This document shows, in pieces, positions 55,001-61,847 of a stretch of 64,000 bases of DNA (within the stretch, counting starts at the first letter, position 1; each line of letters starts with the position of its first letter). The notes beneath the pieces were generated by a model that saw only the letters and a program-made list of their open reading frames with translations, was not told the origin of the DNA and did not search any database. The stretch is taken from the NCBI GenBank assembly GCA_013003715.1, contig JABDIN010000108.1, positions 1 to 64,000 of the forward strand, given 5' to 3'. Position numbers and translations under genes: made by a program. Origin of the DNA: Desulfobacteraceae bacterium (GTDB lineage: Bacteria; Desulfobacterota; Desulfobacteria; Desulfobacterales; Desulfosarcinaceae).

Positions 55001-55438
55001 TTATGCTGTAGCTTGAGGGGTCGGCATGGTAAAACCATCGACTTCCTCAGTTGACAGCAGTTCGCTTTCAAGATCTTTGCCTTTAAGATCCAGATATGCA
55101 TTGGCACCGCCTTCGGGAGTGGTACGGATGGGGAATTTAAAGCGTTTTACAAGACCATTTCTGAATTTACAGGTCCACATAACGTCTTCGGTACCCATCA
55201 TCGGCATGATGCTGCTTCCCAGCGGTACAAAGTCTGCGTATCCGCGTACTTCGACTGCCTGCGTCGGACAAATCTTGACACAAGAGAAGCATTCCCAGCA
55301 CTGATCCGGTTCCTGGTTGTATGCCTTCATGGCATTGGGATCCAGCACCATCAGGTCGTTAGGGCAAATGTACATACAAGCGGTCTTATCGCCGCCCTTG
55401 CAGCCGTCACATTTTTCCTGAATTACAAAACTTGGCAT
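55001..55438 (-). CDS. aprB: adenylylsulfate reductase beta subunit
   Basis: Ferredoxin-like electron-entry subunit of APS reductase. 145 residues with two [4Fe-4S] motifs: CDGCKGGDKTACMYICP and CWECFSCVKICP, and a C-terminal tail that wraps around AprA. Strong AGGAGG site. First gene of aprBA; it probably receives electrons from QmoABC. Confidence 0.98.
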   Translation of the reverse strand: MPSFVIQEKCDGCKGGDKTACMYICPNDLMVLDPNAMKAYNQEPDQCWECFSCVKICPTQAVEVRGYADFVPLGSSIMPMMGTEDVMWTCKFRNGLVKRFKFPIRTTPEGGANAYLDLKGKDLESELLSTEEVDGFTMPTPQATA

Positions 55439-56001
55439 TTAGTAATCCTCCTAATTTTTATTTACTAAAGTAAGGTTTATGGAACTCCGTGCACTTGTTT
55501 GAAACTGCTTTAGTTTTAAATACACCCCCTTCCTACGTATGGCTCGGGTCTTGGTTTCCCGACCTTAATAATTTGAAAAACCACAAAATGTAAAACTATC
55601 CATATAATTTTCAGCATACCTGGCTGTATGCTGATAAGGCCAAAAATTTCTTTTAATTTCAAACAGATATCTACAAAACAAGATAGATTGAATACCATCC
55701 AACATACGGCTTGTCAAGAATTTTCAGAATCCGGATTTTTTAAAATATGCCTCGACCGAAAGTCCGATTTTGTTCTTTTCAACATATAGTCGATGCACCT
55801 TCAATAAACCCCACATATGGTGGAGCAACGCAAAAGCGGAATATGGCTTGTGCCCACACAGCCAGCGGTTTTCACAAGAAAGATGTATTCTTTTCAAAGA
55901 TAAATTAGTCTTGTCAATGGTTTTTCGCATTGATTTGGGAATGTCCTTCTGCCATGTTACCATCCCACTAAAACCCATATTGACAATGAGGAATACGGTT
56001 T
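55439..56001. other. divergent regulatory region between aprBA and ykgJ-type gene
   Basis: About 560 bp, AT-rich. It holds a good minus-strand promoter (55689-55717) and thus a leader of roughly 240 bases before aprB. Short frames on both strands (for example 55724-55978) lack ribosome sites and known domains and were not called. Confidence 0.6.
55689..55717 (-). promoter_or_regulatory. sigma-70 promoter candidate of aprBA
   Basis: TTGACA (55717-55712), 17-base spacer, TATTCA (55694-55689) on the minus strand. A long untranslated leader would follow. Confidence 0.55.
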
Positions 56002-56733
56002 ATGGACAGTGAGTTCATTCCCATCGGAGAAAATGAGTCTTTTTGTTTTTCATGCACAATGGATGTTCCCTGTTTCAACCAGTGCTGCCGGGACTTGAAC
56101 CAGATACTCATGCCCTATGATATACTCAGGTTGAAACAGCATCTGGGCATGGATTCCGGAAGGTTTCTGGAAGCATTTACAATCCGGCGGGTGGGACCGG
56201 CCACCGGATTACCCACGGTCTCCTTGAAATTCGATGCCGCCGATCGTCTGAAATGTCCGTTTGTCACCCCTTCGGGATGCCGGGTATATATTGATCGCCC
56301 TTCATCATGCCGCACTTACCCGTTGATCCGCGCCCTGCAGCGGAACAGGGAAACAGGTAAAACCCTTACGTATTATGCGCTTGTCAAAGAAGCCCACTGC
56401 CGGGGATTTGACCATACGGCCACAGCGATATCCATAAAACAGTGGGTTGACGACCAAAAGATGGCCGAATACAACCACATGAACGACCTCATGATGGAAG
56501 TGATCAGCCTTAAAAACGATAGACTGCCGGGTCCCCTGGACACAACCATCCGGCAGCAAATTTACGAAGCCTTATATAGCCTCGACGAATTTCGCGGAAC
56601 ATTGTCGGACATTCCCCGTATTTCAACGGAACTCCAACTGGATGAGGACACCATGGAAAAGGCGGAATCCGATGACCCGACCTTACTCAGAATCGGGATA
56701 AGGTGGGTGAAGCATTTAATCATCGCCCCGTAA
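56002..56733 (+). CDS. YkgJ-family cysteine-cluster protein, paralogue 1
   Basis: 243 residues. Pattern of the CxxCxx...CC family: FCFSCTMDVPCFNQCCRDLN at about 14-33, then CPFVTPSGCRVYIDRPSSCR near residue 91-112 with the RPxxCRxYP motif. These cysteines probably bind a zinc or iron-sulfur site. Clear GAGGA site before the ATG. Function of the family is unknown. Transcribed away from aprBA. Confidence 0.85.
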   Translation: MDSEFIPIGENESFCFSCTMDVPCFNQCCRDLNQILMPYDILRLKQHLGMDSGRFLEAFTIRRVGPATGLPTVSLKFDAADRLKCPFVTPSGCRVYIDRPSSCRTYPLIRALQRNRETGKTLTYYALVKEAHCRGFDHTATAISIKQWVDDQKMAEYNHMNDLMMEVISLKNDRLPGPLDTTIRQQIYEALYSLDEFRGTLSDIPRISTELQLDEDTMEKAESDDPTLLRIGIRWVKHLIIAP

Positions 56734-56749
56734 AATATCTTGTTTTTGT

Positions 56750-57532
56750 CTACCGGAGATTGAATTTTTTGCTTTTGATTCCCCAGAGAAAAAATTTTAC
56801 CCAATCAAAACCGAATTTCAACATCTCCCGCTCATCGGCTCTCATCTTCTTTAAAATTTTGGATTTCACCCGGTATCGTGCCAGAAAACTGCTCCCAAGA
56901 ACAAACTCCCGAAACCGGTCGATATTGTAGGTGGCCATAAACGCCATTTTTCCCTTGGCGCCCCCGGGTCCTTCCGCCCCCCACGGATCATTCCGGAACA
57001 ACCATTTTATCTCCGACCATCCGGTGGTAAAACGGTTATACTCAACCGCATCCTGGTCATTGGCCCAGCTATCAACGGTCCATTCCCTGGATTCGAACTG
57101 CCCCGCACAAAAATCCGGGGGCCGGAAAAAGTATACGGGGTGCGTTTTTCCGGCATCATCGTCATAACGTACCCCATGCTCGACCGGAAAGGTGCGGCAG
57201 GTGTCCGGCCGGTGCGGGTATACCGAACAGCCGGACGGCGCCAGAAACGGACAGGTTTTCTCATCGTTGTCCGCCATCCGCAGCAGCACGTCCGGAAAAT
57301 GATTTGAATCCCGCAACACCACATCCACATGGTGATCCAGCAACTCGTCGGAGCTAATCCCCAATGCATTTTTCAGGCGGAGAACATCATAGGGGTACAA
57401 AAACAAATTCAAATTGCGGCAGCACCGGTTGAAGCAGCCGAGCTCGGCATGACACCTGAATTTGAAGATATCCCTGCTCTTCAACCGGATACCGGGCAGT
57501 TGATCTAACTTGTCGGAGTCAATGGTTCTCAT
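56750..57532 (-). CDS. YkgJ-family cysteine-cluster protein, paralogue 2
   Basis: 260 residues with CHAELGCFNRCCRNLN, CPFLAPSGCSVYPHRPDTCR and a longer C-terminal part ending FFLWGIKSKKFNLR. It is clearly related to the gene that converges on it (shared LYPYDVLRLKNALGI-type segment). It overlaps paralogue 3 by four bases (ATGA), so the two are translated together. Confidence 0.85.
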   Translation of the reverse strand: MRTIDSDKLDQLPGIRLKSRDIFKFRCHAELGCFNRCCRNLNLFLYPYDVLRLKNALGISSDELLDHHVDVVLRDSNHFPDVLLRMADNDEKTCPFLAPSGCSVYPHRPDTCRTFPVEHGVRYDDDAGKTHPVYFFRPPDFCAGQFESREWTVDSWANDQDAVEYNRFTTGWSEIKWLFRNDPWGAEGPGGAKGKMAFMATYNIDRFREFVLGSSFLARYRVKSKILKKMRADEREMLKFGFDWVKFFLWGIKSKKFNLR

Positions 57533-58197
57533 AAATGATAGTCGATGATCATTTCAGCCACGGTCATCTTGATTTTTCCGGCATAACCGATTGTTTTTCG
57601 CAAATCACCTTCGAGCCTTGCCAATTCAATATAAAAAGGTGTCCGATCAAACGGCTGGTATTGCTGCCTGCCGAATCGGGCATCGAACTCCCCACAACCG
57701 GGACCGAAAGCGGCATTATGGCCCAGCTTCCGCAATTCATGGGGCAACCCGTGCAGACGACAGATCATGGGCCTAAAGTTATATAAGGTACACCGGCCGT
57801 CTACATTCAGGGGACACATTACGCGAATCGGCGCCTTGTCCGCCGTCCGCCGCCCCGCCATGGCCGCACGCTCCGACAATTCTGTCCTGTCCCCTTCGGG
57901 CATCGATTCAACACCCTGCTTCAAATAAAGATACTCTGCAAGGGTATGGTGGTGAAACCGGGTGCGGCAGCAATTATCCGCACACCCCCTGCAGGTAAAC
58001 CCATAGTGATCCGCAATCCGGGTAAAGCCTTCGGACATATCATCGAATATGGCAACCAGGCGGATCATAAACGGTTCAATCGTCCGGGCGTCCGTGGTTG
58101 GGGGACCTGCTTTCATATGATCTTTGAGTTTGGAAAACCGTCGCTTGTAAAAAAAAATTGAAGATACCACCAGCTGTGCTATTTTATAAGGTGTCAT
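57529..58197 (-). CDS. YkgJ-family cysteine-cluster protein, paralogue 3
   Basis: 222 residues with CRGCADNCCRTRFHHHTLAEY and CPLNVDGRCTLYNFRPMICR. It is more distant from the other two. First gene of the two-gene minus-strand unit. As with the others, no enzymatic role can be named. Confidence 0.82.
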   Translation of the reverse strand: MTPYKIAQLVVSSIFFYKRRFSKLKDHMKAGPPTTDARTIEPFMIRLVAIFDDMSEGFTRIADHYGFTCRGCADNCCRTRFHHHTLAEYLYLKQGVESMPEGDRTELSERAAMAGRRTADKAPIRVMCPLNVDGRCTLYNFRPMICRLHGLPHELRKLGHNAAFGPGCGEFDARFGRQQYQPFDRTPFYIELARLEGDLRKTIGYAGKIKMTVAEMIIDYHL

Positions 58198-58275
58198 CTA
58201 TTCACAGCTTTTTTGAATTGTAAAGCGGTAACATTAATGAAAGGGGCCTGTTCGCGCCCATTGGATAACAACACC

Positions 58276-58836
58276 ATGCCCGGACATCATTTGATATTAG
58301 GCGAAGTCGCGGATCTGATCACCGGTGAGATGCTGCAGGACACCCACGACGAGCGGTACCGGCAAGAAATCGCCCGGATGCTGATCGACCTGAAAGGATA
58401 CCGACGAACCGATATCACGCCCCGCCGCCCATTGACCATCACGGTGGGGGAAAAGAAAGCCATAGTACCCATAGATTTTCTGATCAGGGTCGAGGGCATC
58501 GCCGGGATGATCATACGATTCGGTCCGGGCTCTCTGGTTACCCGCCATCGCCCGAGTCTCGCCGTATCACGGCTGGCGGAACCTTATCAGATACCTCTGG
58601 TGGTGATCACCAACGGTGAGGGGGCGGATATTGTGGACGGCCACAGTGGAAAAATTATCCGGAAGGGATTGGACAATGTGCATCACCGGAACGAATTGCG
58701 GCAATGGTTGAAAACCGCCGATTTAGAGAAAATCCCTTCGGAAAGAGTTGAAATGGAATCAAGAATCGTTTATGCGTACGAAATTGACGATGCGTGCCCC
58801 TGTGATGACACGGTCTGCCGTTTGCCTTGCCGATGA
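58276..58836 (+). CDS. HsdR N-terminal-like (PD-(D/E)XK type) protein
   Basis: About 186 residues from the ATG beginning MPGHHLILGEVADLITGEML, where homologues start; an earlier ATG is at 58237. Segments TDITPRRPLTITVGEKKAIV, PIDFLIRVEGIAGMIIRFGP, GSLVTRHRPSLAVSRL and VVITNGEGADI match the HSDR_N_2 family, related to the nuclease fold of type I restriction subunits. No methylase or helicase partner is present, so a restriction role is unlikely on its own. Confidence 0.75.
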   Translation: MPGHHLILGEVADLITGEMLQDTHDERYRQEIARMLIDLKGYRRTDITPRRPLTITVGEKKAIVPIDFLIRVEGIAGMIIRFGPGSLVTRHRPSLAVSRLAEPYQIPLVVITNGEGADIVDGHSGKIIRKGLDNVHHRNELRQWLKTADLEKIPSERVEMESRIVYAYEIDDACPCDDTVCRLPCR

Positions 58837-58891
58837 CGCAGGAAATGCCCGAGGATATTGAACTATCGGATGGGATACTACCTTTTTTTAC

Positions 58892-58918
58892 TTGCATTTT
58901 TCGATCGTTTTCTATAAA
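58892..58918 (+). promoter_or_regulatory. possible promoter of infC
   Basis: TTGCAT (58892-58897), 15-base spacer, TATAAA (58913-58918). A leader of about 150 bases with GC-rich complementary stretches (CGGCG/CGCCG) precedes the infC start. Confidence 0.4.
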
Positions 58919-59073
58919 CGAGTTAGATTCAGTAATTAGGATTACAGAATCATCTGGCTTGAAACCGGACTCAAGCTCGATTTAACGCGGCGTAACCGCT
59001 TTCGCCGGCCGGTTTGCTGCCGGGTGTTTGTATCGGTGATAACTTTAATTGTAGAACTGCAGGAGGTGCCAGC

Positions 59074-59610
59074 ATAGCTAATCCCAGAAATTTTAGACAA
59101 AGTAGAGCAAATAAAACCAGGATCAACAAGGAAATCAGATCACGGGAAGTCAGGGTGATCGATGCCGATGGCGAACAGGTTGGTATTTTGCCTACTCATG
59201 AAGCATTGGCCCAGGCTTCCGAAATCGGACTGGATCTTGTGGAAGTGTCACCAAATGCGAATCCACCAGTCTGTAAAATTATGGACTACGGCCGTTACAA
59301 GTACGAACAGACCAAAAAGCAACAGGAAGCAAAGAAAAAACAGAGTACCTTTCAGTTAAAGGAAATCAAAGTCCGTCCAAAAACCGGAGAACACGATCTA
59401 CAGACCAAACTCGGACATATTAGAAAATTCCTGGAACGAAAGGACAAGGTTAAAGTAACGGTAATGTTCCGCGGGCGAGAGATAACCCTCTCCCAGCGCG
59501 GCAGAGAGCTTCTGCAACAAATCGCGGTGGAAGTTGAAGAAATCGCAATTGTTGAACAATCGCCCAAATTCGAGGGACGCACCATGATGATGGTATTGTC
59601 ACCCAAATAG
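59074..59610 (+). CDS. infC: translation initiation factor IF-3, ATA start codon
   Basis: Binds the 30S subunit and rejects non-canonical start codons and tRNAs. 178 residues; conserved IF3 N-domain (INKEIRSREVRVIDADGEQ) and C-domain (EIKVRPKTGEHD, VTVMFRGREITLSQRG). The only start with a ribosome site is ATA at 59074, seven bases after AGGAGG; an in-frame ATG at 59014 lies upstream without one. Use of a rare AUH start is the known basis of infC autocontrol (AUU in E. coli). No thrS gene precedes it. Confidence 0.93.
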   Translation: MANPRNFRQSRANKTRINKEIRSREVRVIDADGEQVGILPTHEALAQASEIGLDLVEVSPNANPPVCKIMDYGRYKYEQTKKQQEAKKKQSTFQLKEIKVRPKTGEHDLQTKLGHIRKFLERKDKVKVTVMFRGREITLSQRGRELLQQIAVEVEEIAIVEQSPKFEGRTMMMVLSPK

Positions 59611-59814
59611 GGCGCGGCTGGTTTCACGCCGGGCTGCCCGACAAACGGATCGGCAGGGATTGAAGCCGGCAGCGAAATAAACGGTATCTTTCACTTCCTC
59701 AAAGAGGTTTTGCGACGTCACCGGTATTGTCTTGCTTGCAATGAAGTTGATGAACTCATCTTTTTCAGCGAGGCGGCATTAATTGACGACCGCCTTTCGG
59801 GTACAGTTTCAGAC

Positions 59815-59863
59815 GGTGGCGTGAGCCTGATGCAAAATGAGCTCGCGCCATCTATTTTTTTTT
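59815..59863 (+). terminator. terminator/attenuator between infC and rpmI
   Basis: GGTGGCGTGAGC and GCTCGCGCCATC pair over 12 bp (two G-U) with a 14-base loop, followed by TATTTTTTTTT. It ends 18 bp before rpmI, beyond a 200-bp infC-rpmI spacer. Confidence 0.85.
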
Positions 59864-59881
59864 AGATAAGGAGAATAACGA

Positions 59882-60079
59882 ATGCCGAAGATCAAAACAA
59901 ATAGAGCTGCAGCAAAACGTTTTAAGCGCACGGGATCCGGAAAGATCAAATTTGCCAAATCCCATGGCAACCATATTCTAAGTAAAAAAACCACAAAGCG
60001 TAAACGGGCGCTGCGCCAGACACAATATATCAAAAAGAGTGATCTACGGATGGTGAAGCTATTGCTCCCTAACGGGTAG
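59882..60079 (+). CDS. rpmI: 50S ribosomal protein L35
   Basis: 65 residues, very basic, starting [20 protein letters not shown], diagnostic for L35. AAGGAG site after the attenuator. Part of infC-rpmI-rplT. Confidence 0.97.
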   Translation: MPKIKTNRAAAKRFKRTGSGKIKFAKSHGNHILSKKTTKRKRALRQTQYIKKSDLRMVKLLLPNG

Positions 60080-60128
60080 CCAATACCGCTCATGTAGTGA
60101 ATATTAAAATTAGAAAAAATGCGGTTTG

Positions 60129-60170
60129 GTCGCGATTGCTTTCCATCGTGAAGCATCATTCGTACGCGAC
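60129..60170 (+). promoter_or_regulatory. structured rpmI-rplT spacer
   Basis: Outer arms GTCGCG/CGCGAC and inner arms GATTGCTT/AAGCATC (one bulged T) form a two-part hairpin in the 126-bp spacer. It could be a protein-binding site or a transcript-stability element. Confidence 0.4.
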
Positions 60171-60205
60171 AGACAACATGCATTATTTTAACCAGAGGTG
60201 ATCAA

Positions 60206-60556
60206 ATGAGAGTGAAAAGAGGTTTTAAAGCAAGACAACGCCGAAAACGCGTACTGAAACTGGCCAAAGGATTTCGCGGTGGCAAGAGCAAGTTATTTAG
60301 AACCGCCGCCGATGCCGTGGATAAGGCCCTGATGTATTCTTATCGTGACCGGCGGCAACGAAAACGGGATTTCAGGCAGCTTTGGATAGCGCGAATCAAT
60401 GCGGCAGCCAGAATAAACGATATGCCCTATAGTAAATTTATTCATGGCCTGAAGGTGGCTGGTGTCGATCTGGATCGAAAAGTATTGGCTGAACTGGCAA
60501 TCTCGGATCCGTCCGGATTCAGTCAAATCGCCTCACTGGCCGCACAACAATCGTAA
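60206..60556 (+). CDS. rplT: 50S ribosomal protein L20
   Basis: 116 residues, starting [20 protein letters not shown], with the conserved [17 protein letters not shown] and IARINAAAR segments. AGAGGTG site before the ATG. L20 is the autogenous repressor of this operon in other bacteria. Confidence 0.97.
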   Translation: MRVKRGFKARQRRKRVLKLAKGFRGGKSKLFRTAADAVDKALMYSYRDRRQRKRDFRQLWIARINAAARINDMPYSKFIHGLKVAGVDLDRKVLAELAISDPSGFSQIASLAAQQS

Positions 60557-60644
60557 TCCAATCGGTGCCTGCCTGAAAAATGCCTGCATTTCCTAATCGT
60601 TCAACGGCTATCATCGCACCAGCGCCACGAAATGATTATCGTCG

Positions 60645-60754
60645 ACGGTAAGCATAGCGCGCCCGGGCCGGACGCGCCCGCATGCAGACCACTATTCTTA
60701 CCGTTGCCCTAATCATTAAATAGATAGTGTCCATTCTGAGATGGACACTATCTA
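60645..60754 (+). promoter_or_regulatory. two hairpins in the pheST leader
   Basis: ACGGTAAG (60645-60652) pairs with CTTACCGT (60697-60704). Then TAGATAGTGTCCAT and ATGGACACTATCTA (60721-60754) form a perfect 14-bp stem with a 6-base loop, about 60 bp before pheS. No T-run follows, so it is not a classical terminator. Confidence 0.6.
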
Positions 60755-60813
60755 AAGGGTCAGAGGCAGCAACCACCAACAATCTCCCTGATGATTACAA
60801 AAGTGTGTAAAAA

Positions 60814-61821
60814 GTGAATACCACGATTGATAAAATTCAACAATCGGCGAAGTCCGAATTGGAATCGGCTTCGAGTGTGGATGAGGTCAAGTCGATTTCA
60901 ATCAAAGTGTTAGGCCGGAAAGGACTGATCACACAATTCCTGAGAAACATCTCTGCGCTTCCGGAATCCGAGCGGCCCACTGCCGGTAAAAGGGCAAATC
61001 AAGCTAAAAAAAACATTGAAGTACTGGTGGATGAGACCATCCGCAAATTAGAGACCGTCAGCACCGCACCCGATGATCTCATCGATGTGTCCCTTCCGGG
61101 GAGACCCTCGTTTGCCGGAAAATTACACCCGATAACACAGGTGACCGATTCCATTTGCGACATTTTTACGCGTATGGGTTTTGAAATCGTTGAGGGACCG
61201 GAGATCGAGTCCGACTACTACAATTTCGAAGCGCTCAATTTCCCCAAAAATCATCCGGCCAGGGATATGCAGGACACTTTCTTTGTGTCGGATGAAGTGG
61301 TTCTGCGCACCCATACATCGCCGACCCAACCCCGGGTGATGGAAAAACAACAGCCACCGGTCAGAATCATCGCACCGGGCAAGGTGTACCGCTGTGATTC
61401 CGACCTGACGCATACGCCCATGTTCCACCAGGTGGAAGGGCTACTCGTTGACGACAATATCTCTTTTGGCGACCTCAAAGGAACACTGACCGCGTTCGTA
61501 CACCAGATGTTCGACGAAGAAACCGGGTTGCGGTTTCGACCGAGTTTTTTCCCATTCACCGAGCCGAGTGCGGAAGTGGATATCCGCTGTGTCATCTGCC
61601 GGGGGAAAGGATGCCGTGTCTGTTCTCAAACCGGCTGGCTTGAAATTTTGGGTGCCGGAATGGTCCATCCCGCCGTATTTGAAAACATCGGCTACGATAC
61701 GGACCGCTACTCCGGATTCGCATTCGGCATGGGCGTGGAACGGATTGCCATGCTGAAATACGGGATCGACGATATTCGTAGATACTATGAAAATGATCTA
61801 CGGTTTTTGCAGCAATTTTAA
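60814..61821 (+). CDS. pheS: phenylalanine--tRNA ligase alpha subunit
   Basis: 335 residues from GTG. N-terminal coiled coil (residues 1-85), then the class II catalytic core: [20 protein letters not shown] (motif 1), [10 protein letters not shown] and [20 protein letters not shown] (motif 2), [13 protein letters not shown] (motif 3). No strong ribosome site. A Cys-rich insert ([17 protein letters not shown]) suggests a zinc site, common in bacterial PheS. Confidence 0.96.
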   Translation: MNTTIDKIQQSAKSELESASSVDEVKSISIKVLGRKGLITQFLRNISALPESERPTAGKRANQAKKNIEVLVDETIRKLETVSTAPDDLIDVSLPGRPSFAGKLHPITQVTDSICDIFTRMGFEIVEGPEIESDYYNFEALNFPKNHPARDMQDTFFVSDEVVLRTHTSPTQPRVMEKQQPPVRIIAPGKVYRCDSDLTHTPMFHQVEGLLVDDNISFGDLKGTLTAFVHQMFDEETGLRFRPSFFPFTEPSAEVDIRCVICRGKGCRVCSQTGWLEILGAGMVHPAVFENIGYDTDRYSGFAFGMGVERIAMLKYGIDDIRRYYENDLRFLQQF

Positions 61822-61847
61822 CGAGAGCTATAAGCGGATAAAATGAG

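Noticed and set aside
60585-60655. Leader peptide for pheST attenuation
   Set aside because: The 23-codon frame before pheS has a single Phe codon, so classical Phe attenuation is not supported.
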